Assembly: GCA_002726235.1 (NCBI GenBank)
Contig: PBSN01000001.1
Span: 17,266-58,126 of the forward strand
Origin: Nitrospiraceae bacterium
GTDB lineage: Bacteria > Nitrospirota > Nitrospiria > Nitrospirales > UBA2166
Length of the DNA stretch: 40,861 bases
Direction of reading: 5' to 3'
Shown here: positions 1 through 8,899 of the stretch, one piece after another
How the letters are laid out: each line of letters starts with the position of its first letter
Numbering within the stretch: position 1 is the first letter of the stretch
The notes under the pieces: generated by a model
What the model was told of the DNA's origin: nothing
Database searches by the model: none
Seen by the model: only the letters and a program-made list of their open reading frames with translations
Program-made: the position numbers and the translations under genes

Positions 1-1476
1 CCGGCGGATTATGAGGCTGCACGCGGTGCAAAGATACAAACGCACATGTCGTCGATAGAAGAGGTGACCTCAGACCTTGTGAGCTATCTCCAAGGCATGA
101 CGATTTGCAGTCACCCCTATACCCAGCAAAATGTTGTACCCCCACCTTCAATCCCAAGTCTTATTGGTGTCCTTCTCTCGTCCTTATACAACGCGAATAT
201 CTCTTGGGACGAATACAGTCGCCGTGTTTCATTGGCTGAAGTGGAGGCAATCGCCATCACGGCACAACTCCTCGGGTACGATCCAGATAAGGCGGGAGGC
301 GTATTTACCTTTGGAGGAACCGGAACCACCCTCTATGGCGTCAAGATTGGGTTAGAAAAAGCCTGTCCACATACCATGCGAGACGGGATATCCAACGACA
401 TCGTCGTCTTCGTCTCGGATGCCGGTCACTATTGTGCCCATAACGTCACCAGTTGGCTTGGCATTGGCACCTCACGCCTCCATACCATCCCGACGACAGC
501 CGAAAATGAAATTGACGTGCATCTCCTTGAGCAGGAAGCTCGCACGGCACTGAGCACTGGAAAAAAAATTGCGGCGTTTATCGCGACCCTTGGCACAACC
601 GATGCGTTTGGCCTTGATGATTTGCAACGTATTGCCGTATTGCGAAACACATTGGTTGACGAATTCCAGCTTTCCTATCGCCCTCACATCCATGCAGATG
701 CTGTCATCGGATGGGCGTGGTCAGTCTTCAACGACTACGATTTTGAAGACAATCCTCTCGAGTTTCGCCCGCGTACCGTTCGTGCCCTCGCAGGAACCTG
801 CCGCCGAATACGCCACTTGCATCTCGCAGATTCCATCGGCGTGGATTTCCACAAGACAGGGTTCGTGCCATATATTTCAAGTGCCTTCATCGTCAAAAAT
901 CGAGAAGACCTGCATCTCATTACACGCCCACAGGAACAGATGCCCTATCTCTATCACTTTGGCGAACATCGCCCAGGAATGCTGACTCTAGAAACCTCAC
1001 GCGCAGGAACCGGGCCGTTAGCAGCACTCGCCAATCTCCGCCTCCTTGGCCAAGAGGGACTTCGCGTCATCATCGGCCACATCGTCGAGATGGCTCAACT
1101 CCTCCGTGAACATTTAGAAGGACATGAAGCCATTACCATCCTCAACCGTGATAACTTTGGAACCGTAAACATCTTCCGTACCTACCCACTCGGCGTCGAT
1201 ACCTTTGCGATCAAAGAACAGGAGTTTGAAGACCCAGATTACCGAACCTCACTATTAGAGCATAATGAATATAATCGAAAGATTTTTCATTACGTCCATG
1301 CCGAGGCGATGGCCGGACGAGGGGTCGTGCTTTCACAAACCGAGTGTTATAGGCGAACACACTATGGCGAACCCATTGCAGCGATAAAATCATTCATTTT
1401 GTCCCCATTCGTTGATACACAAGACGTCGAGATTGTCGTCAGCAAAATTCTTGAAGCGAGAAAACACATATCATGA
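1..1476 (+). CDS. PLP-dependent group II decarboxylase (5' end outside window)
   Basis: Amino-acid decarboxylase of the pyridoxal-phosphate group II family (glutamate/tyrosine/aromatic amino-acid decarboxylases). The frame is open to base 1, with no stop before the ATG at 46 and no ribosome site in front of that ATG, so the gene probably starts outside the window. Numbering from ATG 46: the PLP-stacking His is H128 (DAGHYCAHN), the pyridine-contacting Asp is D218 in HADA, and the Schiff-base lysine is K270 in VDFHKTG. All core residues are present, so the enzyme should be active. The entry block (HPYTQQNVVPPPSIPSLIG) lies near residue 25; relatives have about 100 residues before it, which again implies truncation by the window. 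Substrate cannot be read from the sequence; tyrosine or another aromatic/acidic amino acid is possible. Confidence 0.9.
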   Translation, partial: PADYEAARGAKIQTHMSSIEEVTSDLVSYLQGMTICSHPYTQQNVVPPPSIPSLIGVLLSSLYNANISWDEYSRRVSLAEVEAIAITAQLLGYDPDKAGGVFTFGGTGTTLYGVKIGLEKACPHTMRDGISNDIVVFVSDAGHYCAHNVTSWLGIGTSRLHTIPTTAENEIDVHLLEQEARTALSTGKKIAAFIATLGTTDAFGLDDLQRIAVLRNTLVDEFQLSYRPHIHADAVIGWAWSVFNDYDFEDNPLEFRPRTVRALAGTCRRIRHLHLADSIGVDFHKTGFVPYISSAFIVKNREDLHLITRPQEQMPYLYHFGEHRPGMLTLETSRAGTGPLAALANLRLLGQEGLRVIIGHIVEMAQLLREHLEGHEAITILNRDNFGTVNIFRTYPLGVDTFAIKEQEFEDPDYRTSLLEHNEYNRKIFHYVHAEAMAGRGVVLSQTECYRRTHYGEPIAAIKSFILSPFVDTQDVEIVVSKILEARKHIS

Positions 1477-1675
1477 CCATCAATCATTATTACACACCAC
1501 CCCTTCAACCAAAATTGAGAGAGAGGGGATAGGGGAAAAAGACTCTCGCTCTCATGCATTACCAGTCACGTTGCTGCAAAGCCTTAGATTCATTCCTTTG
1601 CAGAATCGCTAGATTCTTTGTACAAAAAAAGGTATCGTTCTTCGACCATGTCGCACTCCCACTTGATTAATCGCC

Positions 1676-1924
1676 TTGATGGACATTCTAAACTTCGCCA
1701 CAAATCTTGATTTGACCAACTCAGTAGCCATAGCTGCAATTACAGCCATTTTTCTATTTGCGAATCGAATCGTAACACTCAAATTAGGCATTCCGTTCTT
1801 GGTGACCATAGTATGTGGAGGAAGTTCACTGTTTATCATTCTCTACAACGATCCAGTTGATCCTTGGGCATACGCTGTCGTTGGAGCCTTTATCGGATAC
1901 TGGATGAGAAATAAATTCTCCTAA
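1676..1924 (+). CDS. small two-helix membrane protein, unknown function
   Basis: Predicted 81-82 aa protein with two hydrophobic segments (about residues 16-31 and 40-57) and a third weaker one near 64-76 ending in a basic tail (YWMRNKF). Start could be TTG 1676 or the adjacent ATG 1679; neither has a clear ribosome site. It follows the decarboxylase by 200 nt. I do not recognise the family. The hydrophobic pattern looks like a real protein, but an overlapping opposite-strand frame exists, so the call is moderate. Confidence 0.45.
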   Translation: MMDILNFATNLDLTNSVAIAAITAIFLFANRIVTLKLGIPFLVTIVCGGSSLFIILYNDPVDPWAYAVVGAFIGYWMRNKFS

Positions 1925-2008
1925 ACACTCAATGACACACAAGTCTGGAAAAACACCATAGGAACCCATGAGCACGTTTTCATCAAAATACATCCTTAGT
2001 CGATGATA

Positions 2009-2079
2009 GTGCCTAGTTTTTAGGTTTACACCTGTGTAACGGGTTAATCAAAGACGAACATAAAGCCCTGCGCGTGAAC
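2009..2079 (+). repeat. dispersed repeat copy 1
   Basis: Begins with GTGCCTAGTTTTTAGG (2009-2024), an imperfect palindrome. A second block, ATAAAGCC (2060-2067), five variable bases and CGTGAAC (2073-2079), follows. The same two blocks occur in inverted orientation at 26828-26879. This copy ends about 30 nt upstream of the tRNA gene. Confidence 0.6.
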
Positions 2080-2082
2080 AAC

Positions 2083-2091
2083 TGCTACACT
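2083..2091 (+). promoter_or_regulatory. candidate extended -10 of the tRNA-Arg gene
   Basis: TGCTACACT, an extended -10 (TG, one base, TACACT at 2086-2091), places a start site near 2098, about 14 nt before the mature tRNA. No good -35 is visible at 17 nt spacing. It resembles other TGCTA-type -10 boxes in this window. Confidence 0.35.
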
Positions 2092-2111
2092 GGGCGGAGA
2101 GCAAATAAAGT

Positions 2112-2189
<78 letters not shown>

Positions 2190-2328
2190 GTTTTCTCCTA
2201 AGAGAACAGGCAAGTGTTTGAACACGAAACGCATAAAGCAGTGATGAATTAAGGCAGAATTTGCACTAGTTCTATGGAAGTGATGATGTTGATCAACAGC
2301 CCCACTCGTGTGTAAAGATCTCAAATAA

Positions 2329-4713
2329 ATGAAACGTCGAGCGTATATTTTTGGTGCGGGAGTCAGTGGTCTCGTGTCCGGCTGGAAGCTTCTTGAGCGT
2401 GGATGGGATGTGACGATTCTTGAGAAGGAACAGTTTCACGGAGGGATGTCTCGCACATGGCGATGGACTGACTTTCTAATTGATGTCGGGCCTCACATCT
2501 ATCATACGCCCGATAAGATGCTCACAGAGTTCTGGGAGCGCGAATTCGGCGACTTGTTTATCACGCGAGATTTTTGGTGCAAGAACGTGAAGGGGCCAAA
2601 CTTTGATCAATACTATGATTACCCATTGTCGTATGAATCATTTGCCCAATACCCTCAAGACCTCAAACGGAAAATCTTTTCCGAACTAGAGCATCTCAAT
2701 CCTGACGAAAAAGCCAAGGCTCATAACTATAAAGAGTATGTGTCGGCCCTCGTGGGCCCAACCGTGCAGGACATGTTCTTCCAGAATTACCCGCAAAAAT
2801 TGTGGGGGATCAGTACGGAAGAGATGACTGCAAGTTGGGCACCGAAGCGTATTGAACTTCGAAAAAGTGTCACGCCGTTTTATCACGGACAATGGAATGC
2901 GGTCGGACGGTATGGGACGGGATGTGTGTACGATCGTATCTATGAAAAGATTGTGAAGCTAGGTGGAAACGTCATGCTAGGTCATGGAATTCAGGGCTTA
3001 GAACATCGCCACAACGTGTTGACAGCGTTGCAACTTGAAAATGATCAATCAATAATCTTAGAGCCAGATGACATTGTCATCTCCACGATGCCAATTAGTT
3101 TCTTGTGTCGCTTGTTAGGTCTTCAAAGCACCCTCGCATTTAGAGGCGTCACGTCAGTGTACCTTGCATTTGATCAAGAGTACGTGCTCCCTGATGGCTT
3201 GGATTGGCTTTATTTTGATTCCCCTGAACTATGGTTTCACCGGCTGAGTGAACAGAAGAAATTTTCTGTTGACTGTGCCGTCCCAGGGAAAACCTGTGTA
3301 ACGGCTGAAATCGCCTACTCTCGAAACGATGCGATCGACAACCTCGGACCAGAGCGGCTAATTGAAGGTGTGCTTGATCAAGTGTGCAGGACGGGATTAG
3401 CGCAACGGCATGATTTTATTGATGGAACGGTGCATCGCCAACCAGCGGTCTACCCTCTACTGCATAAAGACTACCAGCATGAACTCGCGAAGGTCCAAAG
3501 CCATTTGGGATTGTTTAAGCAACTGTACTCACTAGGAACCACGGGCGAATTCAATTACGCAGATAGCCAGATCTTGTTTCTGAAAGCCTTTGATCTCGTG
3601 GATATTCTTACCGATCAGCATTCTGAATTCTCTCAGGTAAAACGAAAACAATCGACTGCCGTTCTTAATACAACCGTCTCGCTTAACGGAAGACTCATTG
3701 GAGAAGGGCATCGTCCAATGATCATTGCGGAAGCGGGATTGAACCACAACGGAAACTTGGAGTTGGCAAGACAGTTGATTGATCAGGCCGCCGACACAGG
3801 TTGTGATGCCATCAAATTTCAAACGTATCAGAGCACAAGCCGAGTCTCCAGCAAAATTAAGTCAGTACGGTATGCTGAAACGACGCTCGGAGAACAGGAG
3901 ACGTTGCTCGAAATGTTTCAACGTCTGGAACTAAGCTACAACGACCATGTAAAGTTATTAGATTACGCTCGTCAGCGAGGCATCGAGATGTTCTCGACCC
4001 CCTTTGATACGAGTAGCGTCGACATGCTCGAGTCCCTCGGAGTCACTCTATATAAAGTTGCATCGTTTGACCTCGTCAATGTTCCGCTCCTCAAGTATAT
4101 AGCGTCAACCAAAAAGCCCATGATTGTCTCCACTGGAATGTCCACCCTTGGCCAGATTGAGGAAGCGCTTGAGATAATTCGAGGTGAGGGAAACGGTAAC
4201 GTTATTCTTCTGCATTGCGTTTCATCATACCCTGCGGCTCCCGAGGATATGAATCTGAGAGCAATTGAAACCCTGAAAAAAAGTTTTCGGATTCCCGTTG
4301 GACTTTCTGACCATACGCTTGGAACTATGGTTTCTCAGGTGGCATTATCTATTGGGGCCAACGTCATTGAGCGCCATTTTACACTGGATCGCAGTCTGGA
4401 AGGTCCAGACCACATTCTTTCCTCGGAGCCTGAGGAAATGCGGCATCTAACGCGTTGCTCACATCTTATCAACCATGTTCTTGGAGATGGTGTCAAAAAG
4501 ATCGAAGCCTGCGAGTACGAAACCATCAATGCACAGCGGAAAAGCTTGTACTCTCGCATTGATATTCCTGCAGGCGAAATTGTCACATCGGATGCCGTGA
4601 CGATTAAAGGACCGGGAGGTGGACTGCAACCACGCTATATTGACATCGTGATTGGACGGACCGCGAGACGAGATCTCAAAGCGGACCATCCAATTACCTG
4701 GGAAGATGTGTAG
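2329..4713 (+). CDS. FAD-dependent oxidoreductase / NeuB-type sialic acid synthase fusion
   Basis: A 794-aa two-enzyme fusion. Residues 1-440 form an amine-oxidase/UDP-galactopyranose-mutase-like FAD domain: GxGxxG at 9-14, ribose-binding E32, and GPHIYHTPDKM and YYDYPLSY blocks. Residues from about 461 are an N-acetylneuraminate synthase-type TIM barrel, with EAGLNHNG, DAIKFQTY, FSTPFDT, KVASFDLVN, STGMSTL, LLHCVSSYP, GLSDHT, and ERHFTLD with GPDH. About 735-794 form a SAF (antifreeze-like) domain. NeuB enzymes condense phosphoenolpyruvate with an amino sugar to give a nonulosonic acid. The reading frame is continuous across the junction (about 440-460), so this is not two adjacent genes. 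The ATG at 2329 has no strong ribosome site. The next gene starts 3 nt after its stop, so the two are co-transcribed. Exact product is unknown; the FAD half may act on the same sugar. Confidence 0.9.
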   Translation: MKRRAYIFGAGVSGLVSGWKLLERGWDVTILEKEQFHGGMSRTWRWTDFLIDVGPHIYHTPDKMLTEFWEREFGDLFITRDFWCKNVKGPNFDQYYDYPLSYESFAQYPQDLKRKIFSELEHLNPDEKAKAHNYKEYVSALVGPTVQDMFFQNYPQKLWGISTEEMTASWAPKRIELRKSVTPFYHGQWNAVGRYGTGCVYDRIYEKIVKLGGNVMLGHGIQGLEHRHNVLTALQLENDQSIILEPDDIVISTMPISFLCRLLGLQSTLAFRGVTSVYLAFDQEYVLPDGLDWLYFDSPELWFHRLSEQKKFSVDCAVPGKTCVTAEIAYSRNDAIDNLGPERLIEGVLDQVCRTGLAQRHDFIDGTVHRQPAVYPLLHKDYQHELAKVQSHLGLFKQLYSLGTTGEFNYADSQILFLKAFDLVDILTDQHSEFSQVKRKQSTAVLNTTVSLNGRLIGEGHRPMIIAEAGLNHNGNLELARQLIDQAADTGCDAIKFQTYQSTSRVSSKIKSVRYAETTLGEQETLLEMFQRLELSYNDHVKLLDYARQRGIEMFSTPFDTSSVDMLESLGVTLYKVASFDLVNVPLLKYIASTKKPMIVSTGMSTLGQIEEALEIIRGEGNGNVILLHCVSSYPAAPEDMNLRAIETLKKSFRIPVGLSDHTLGTMVSQVALSIGANVIERHFTLDRSLEGPDHILSSEPEEMRHLTRCSHLINHVLGDGVKKIEACEYETINAQRKSLYSRIDIPAGEIVTSDAVTIKGPGGGLQPRYIDIVIGRTARRDLKADHPITWEDV

Positions 4714-4716
4714 GAT

Positions 4717-5808
4717 ATGTCGTATCGTGAACAAACAGAAAATATATTGAAGCAAGTGATAGCAATTGCGAAAAAGGAAGGTAAGCTGACGGGATTTTGT
4801 ATTGGGAACACTACAAAGGTAGATACACATGGATTGTTTTTCTCTCCAATACGAAATACTAAACAACTAGTTGCCGGTAGCGTGATTGTGTACGAAGCAC
4901 ACCATTCTGAAGAAATCGCACGCATTGTGGATGGACGGGTCCAGTACATTCTTGTTGACACAGAAAAAAAAGTTGGCCCAGACCCAAAAACGTCCTATGG
5001 GATCGGGGATATGGGAAATATCGAAGGTGCCGTGCGCGATGCGATACAACATTCGACCCTGTTGACATACAAAGGAAATGACCTGACAGTCAATTCCATC
5101 GACTGCGCATTGAGCCAACTTATGACTTCCCCAATACAGAGCATGGGTGGCAAAAAGGTGACCATCATCGGAGCCGGAAACTTGGGAGCAAAGTTAGCGC
5201 TTAAACTGGTCGAACGTGGCGCGCACGTGGTGATTACGCGCCGAAACAAGAAGAAGTTGGAGGTCATTGTCCAAGCGTTAAACTATATCAAACCGGGAAA
5301 TACGGTGGCAGTTGTCGAAGGAATGACTGACAATGAATTAGCTGCAAGAGACGCGCACCTCCTCATCGGCATGGCGGTCGGACCACCAGTAATCACCGAA
5401 ACAATGGTCAGTAGCCTAGCAAAGAACGCGATCATCATGGACGGGGGAAAAGGCTGTCTGCATCCACTAGCAGTACAGCGTGCTCAACAACGTCAATTGA
5501 AAATTTTTCGTGTTGACATTCGCTCTGGGTTTGAGGGAGAAGTTGCAATGTTGCTAGAAATGCACCAGTTGCTCAAACATACCGTGGGTCGACGCCAATT
5601 CGACGGGATTCCCGTTGTATCGGGTGGTCTATTCGCCTGGAAAGATGAGATTGTCGTCGACAATATTCACCACCCCACTGCAATATTTGGCATCGCGGAC
5701 GGCCAAGGAGATTTTATGCGGCAACTATCGCAGGAACAGTCAAGGAATCTCGAACGACTCGATGAGTTAATCGCCAATGAGTCATTCGTGAAATGCCACG
5801 ACATTTAG
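4717..5808 (+). CDS. NAD(P)-binding Rossmann-fold dehydrogenase-like protein
   Basis: A 363-aa protein. The middle carries a Rossmann nucleotide-binding motif (IIGAGNLGAKLA, GxGxxG at 152-157) followed by a basic pair (TRR) that would favour NADP. The arrangement, with a ~140-residue catalytic-looking N-terminal part (IGNTTKVDTHG, YGIGDMGN) and a C-terminal part returning to it (IMDGGKGCLHP, VVSGGLF), recalls shikimate-dehydrogenase or ornithine-cyclodeaminase-like folds, but I cannot name the family. It starts 3 nt after the FAD-NeuB fusion, which implies translational coupling and a shared pathway, plausibly making or processing the amino-sugar substrate. That role is inference from position only. 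Confidence 0.8.
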   Translation: MSYREQTENILKQVIAIAKKEGKLTGFCIGNTTKVDTHGLFFSPIRNTKQLVAGSVIVYEAHHSEEIARIVDGRVQYILVDTEKKVGPDPKTSYGIGDMGNIEGAVRDAIQHSTLLTYKGNDLTVNSIDCALSQLMTSPIQSMGGKKVTIIGAGNLGAKLALKLVERGAHVVITRRNKKKLEVIVQALNYIKPGNTVAVVEGMTDNELAARDAHLLIGMAVGPPVITETMVSSLAKNAIIMDGGKGCLHPLAVQRAQQRQLKIFRVDIRSGFEGEVAMLLEMHQLLKHTVGRRQFDGIPVVSGGLFAWKDEIVVDNIHHPTAIFGIADGQGDFMRQLSQEQSRNLERLDELIANESFVKCHDI

Positions 5809-5932
5809 CAAACTTTCTCACAAGAGAAGTCTAAACAATCAAACGAAAATCTACTTCATGCCGCATAAACTGCTACGGGTTCCGCTTAAAGTCTCAGAGT
5901 CGTTTACTGGCAGTGAGTCGCATGATGAAATG

Positions 5933-6526
5933 TTAGTGATTCGATATACAGTCGTGGGAGAACCGTTTCGCTTCCGCGAGTTGTTCTGGTGACATCCGGT
6001 TTTTGACACGATCACGATTCTTGATTGCAAGATTCCTGACTTCGCTGTCAGTCAAAGTCGTCGCGGCGAGGCTAAAGCACTTATGCGCTAGCACATAGTC
6101 TCGTGGTACCCCTTGCCCGTTGGCGTACATCACGCCAAGATTGTATTGGGCCAACACATAGCCAGCTTCCGCAGCTTGACGGTACCAGTACACCGCTGCC
6201 TTAACATCTTGCAGCACTCCTCTTCCCTCCTCGTACATCAGGCCAAGATTTACTTGGGCCAACGCATAGCCGGCCTTAGCGGCTTGGTGATACCAGCGCA
6301 CCGCTACTTCAACGTCTTGCGGCACCCCATTTCCATCCTCGTACATCAATCCAAGATTGAATTGAGCCTTCGTATCGCCAGTCTCCGCAGCTTGCCTGAA
6401 CTTCTGGATAGCCATTACATAGTCCGTACGGTTATACGCATCCACACCATCGTCATAGTTACCAGCCAGTACAATCTGGCTAACACTAAATACCAAAAGC
6501 AGGGAGAACACGACGGGTGTCATCAT
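5933..6526 (-). CDS. Sel1-repeat (TPR-like) exported protein
   Basis: A 197-aa protein with an N-terminal signal peptide (MMTPVVFSLLLVFSVSQIVLA) and then about three Sel1 repeats: A-x-FNLG-x-MYEDGNGV-PQD, QVNLGLMYEEGRGV, QYNLGVMYANGQGV, each followed by a WY-x-QAAxAG half. The C-terminus (SPEQLAEAKRF) matches the tails of the other two Sel1 proteins in the window. Sel1 proteins are secreted or periplasmic protein-interaction scaffolds; no catalytic residues. No shared promoter element is visible upstream, unlike its neighbours. The start codon has no strong ribosome site. Confidence 0.85.
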   Translation of the reverse strand: MMTPVVFSLLLVFSVSQIVLAGNYDDGVDAYNRTDYVMAIQKFRQAAETGDTKAQFNLGLMYEDGNGVPQDVEVAVRWYHQAAKAGYALAQVNLGLMYEEGRGVLQDVKAAVYWYRQAAEAGYVLAQYNLGVMYANGQGVPRDYVLAHKCFSLAATTLTDSEVRNLAIKNRDRVKNRMSPEQLAEAKRFSHDCISNH

Positions 6527-7060
6527 GCCAACAAGTGGAGAGAAGTATCAGAACAGTATGTTTTGTTCCATTTTGGTGGACATTGCACATCACCACATGA
6601 ACAAAAAACGCAATAGTTGTCAGCTTTTGGATTGAGCATTCTCTTGCAACCCGTGCACACATAGAAGATCTAGCAGAGGCGGTGTGAGCATCATTTCTGT
6701 CGTAATCAATTTGCACAGCGGGCAGCATATCGGTAATATGCCTTCGCCTGCTAAATCTATTGGCGCACCCTACAATAAATCCTCACCGTCGAGATTGGCT
6801 TACCAAGTCCAACGCTGGAAGCATCGGGAGATTGTATCCTCTAGACTGAGGACACTTGACTCACCGCTGTGCCATTTCCAATCAAGGATAAATAGAAAAC
6901 CCAAGAACTTGCAGTTGCTTTTTCACTCTCGCAACGGTGAGGTATAGCAACAAAAAAAATATATAAACATTAACAAATTACCCAACAACAACCACGGAAC
7001 TACCGGATGCATTAACCAACCCTACACAAAACTATAATTTCAAACCTTAGAGGGTCGAAC
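6527..7060. other. intergenic region, no supported gene
   Basis: 534 nt between two minus-strand genes. Short open frames exist on both strands, but none has a ribosome site or a recognisable protein. The stretch near 6945-7030 is A+T-rich (poly-A tract around 6950). I see no transposase relic or clear terminator. Confidence 0.5.
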
Positions 7061-7447
7061 TCATGGCGTGATGGCTACCCCATTAGGACCATCCCCAACA
7101 GGAATCGTGGCGACGACCGTATTCGTGGTCACATCAATCACTGAGACAGTATTAGAAAGCCAGTTCGTCACATAAGCGCGAGTCCCATCCGGCGTAATGG
7201 CGACTCCGTTGGGAGCATCCTCAACCGGAATCGTGGCAATGACCGTATTCGTGTCTACGTCAATCACTGAGACGGTGCCGGAGGAATTGTTTGTCACATA
7301 GGCACGCGTTGATGACTTGACCGACTGCGAGACTGTGGGCTGCTGAAGGGATACGGGTTCAACATTTTTATCCCCTTCGCACGAAACGGCAACGAACGAA
7401 AATACTAAGATAACAACAATTCTTGTAAGTTGGATACATCTCATCAT
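7061..7447 (-). CDS. two-blade YVTN beta-propeller lipoprotein, probably truncated
   Basis: A 128-aa lipoprotein: signal peptide, then lipobox VAVSC (Cys about residue 23). A linker is followed by two ~42-residue YVTN blades (AYVTNNSSGTVSVIDVDTNT and AYVTNWLSNTVSVIDVTTNT), each continuing ATIPV-x-PNGVAITP. The two blades are also similar as DNA (about 126-nt unit). YVTN proteins normally need about seven blades for a closed propeller. This one stops immediately after the second VAITP, exactly where the next blade (DGTRAYVTN) should begin, so it is probably a 3'-truncated remnant or a repeat-contracted allele. It has its own promoter of the shared family at 7482-7510. Confidence 0.75.
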   Translation of the reverse strand: MMRCIQLTRIVVILVFSFVAVSCEGDKNVEPVSLQQPTVSQSVKSSTRAYVTNNSSGTVSVIDVDTNTVIATIPVEDAPNGVAITPDGTRAYVTNWLSNTVSVIDVTTNTVVATIPVGDGPNGVAITP

Positions 7448-7481
7448 GGGATGTTATTCATTTTTTCACCATAGCGGAAGA

Positions 7482-7533
7482 AGTGTACGCCTCACAGGAA
7501 CACAATTCAATATCCACCGTCGGGAGGGAATGG
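7482..7533 (-). promoter_or_regulatory. shared promoter element, copy A
   Basis: On the minus strand: -35 TTGAAT (7510-7505), 17-nt spacer, -10 TACACT (7487-7482), with an upstream box CCATTCCCT (7533-7525) 14 nt above the -35. The predicted start near 7475 gives a ~28-nt leader for the YVTN lipoprotein. Same architecture as copies B, C and D. Confidence 0.65.
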
Positions 7534-7674
7534 CTTTGCGGAGAAGTATCATTTTTGCCCATGCCATTTTCATCTCGGTTGAAGGCCTTGAGTTTGGGTG
7601 ATATTAAGATACGGATTCTTTGAGCATGCAATAGAACGACACCGCCTCACGAGTGGAGCTATTCTAAATTGAAC

Positions 7675-8899
7675 CTATCCCACCACCTCAGACAAAGGTC
7701 TGCGCATTGCTTGCGAACGTGCTTCTTCTGCACGGGATATGGCTACCGCTGACATTGGAGTGTTATAGGATGCTTTGGTCAGATCAAACCCAAGCACGCA
7801 ATAGAGTTCATCCAAATTGGCCTCATCTAAATCGCGAGCGAGTACCCACTTGTGATTCTCTACTGGCAAGCAGTAACCGGACTGCTGGAGGTCTCGCATA
7901 ATTTCAAAAACAGTAGCTACGCCAAGTTCGCGTTCGAGGACGTCATCACTCAATCCACCGCCTTTCTGATGTTGGCTCTTAAGCAAATGGAGAACATGCA
8001 ACACCGCCGCCATCCTTTCGGCTGGTGTCATGGGATGTTCTGAGACGTAGCTGGAATATTTCCAGTCCTCAAGAGCAGAAGTCAGCAATGCCCCAAGAAG
8101 GACGACGACCCAAACCAAAAACATCCAGATCAGAAAAATAGGAATAGCCGCGAGCACACCATAGATGACATGGTAGGAAGAAAAAATTAAAATAACCCCC
8201 CCCACAAATAGTTTCTTAAGAATCGCAAATAGAACCCCGGCCAAGATGCCCCCGGTCACTCCACTTTGCCAATGAACAGTGCGGTTGGGAACAGCACTGT
8301 AAAAGATGGTCAACTCAATCACCATGATCAGATTTGGAACAACCTCATGGACTAGTGAAGATCCAAGAGAATTACTGAACTGAGCGACATCAAACCAAGC
8401 GGACAACGCGTAAAGATACGTGGACAACGACAAACTGATTCCAATAAGCAACGGGCTCAGAGTTAACAAAGCCCAGAACATGAGCACCCGAAAAGCCAGT
8501 GGGCGCTGGATGCGTACGCGAAAAATTCGATTCAGCGCACTTTCAATGGTGGCAAGCAGAATGATGGCCGTCACTCCCAGTCCAATAATTCCCATTGTTG
8601 TCAGCTTGCCTGTTTGTTGAGTGAAGTTGTGCAGATAGCGAGACACAACATCGCCTGCAGCAGGCACAAAGTTCTGAAAGACGTAGTACTGAACCTGTTG
8701 CTGAATCCCGTCAAAGGCAGGAAAAGCTGAAAAAAATGGCAAAACTGATAGCGAGCAGAGGTACCAGCGATAACAAAGTGGTGTAGCTCAACGATGCCGC
8801 AATGCGCAAACACTGATCATCATGAAACCGGTACAGAATAGAGCCTGAGAGTTCCTTGAGATCGCCTACATGAAAATTGCGTGGGCTCGACGTAGCCAT
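7675..8899 (-). CDS. YihY/BrkB-family inner-membrane protein, interrupted by a frameshift
   Basis: Polytopic membrane protein of the YihY/virulence-factor-BrkB family, about 408 aa if restored. The N-terminal part (8899 to about 8730) reads MATSSPRNFHVGD...LLSLVPLLAISFAIF and then runs into a stop. The remainder continues in another frame as SAFPAFDGIQQQ...NFVPAAGDVV and carries the ATIESALNRIFRV segment, several helices and a soluble tail. The break is a run of seven T on the coding strand (plus-strand A at 8730-8736); six T would restore the family sequence exactly. This could be a real disruption, a phase-variable tract or a sequencing error. ATG 8742 could start the downstream fragment, but that would lack the first helix. 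Promoter copy B lies ~220 nt upstream. Confidence 0.85.

Noticed and set aside
1504-1556. Inverted GAGAG/CTCTC tract after the decarboxylase as an intrinsic terminator
   Set aside because: Imperfect low-complexity pairing and no T-run follows.
5859-5939. Short 27-codon frame after the Rossmann gene
   Set aside because: Too short, no ribosome site, no similarity.
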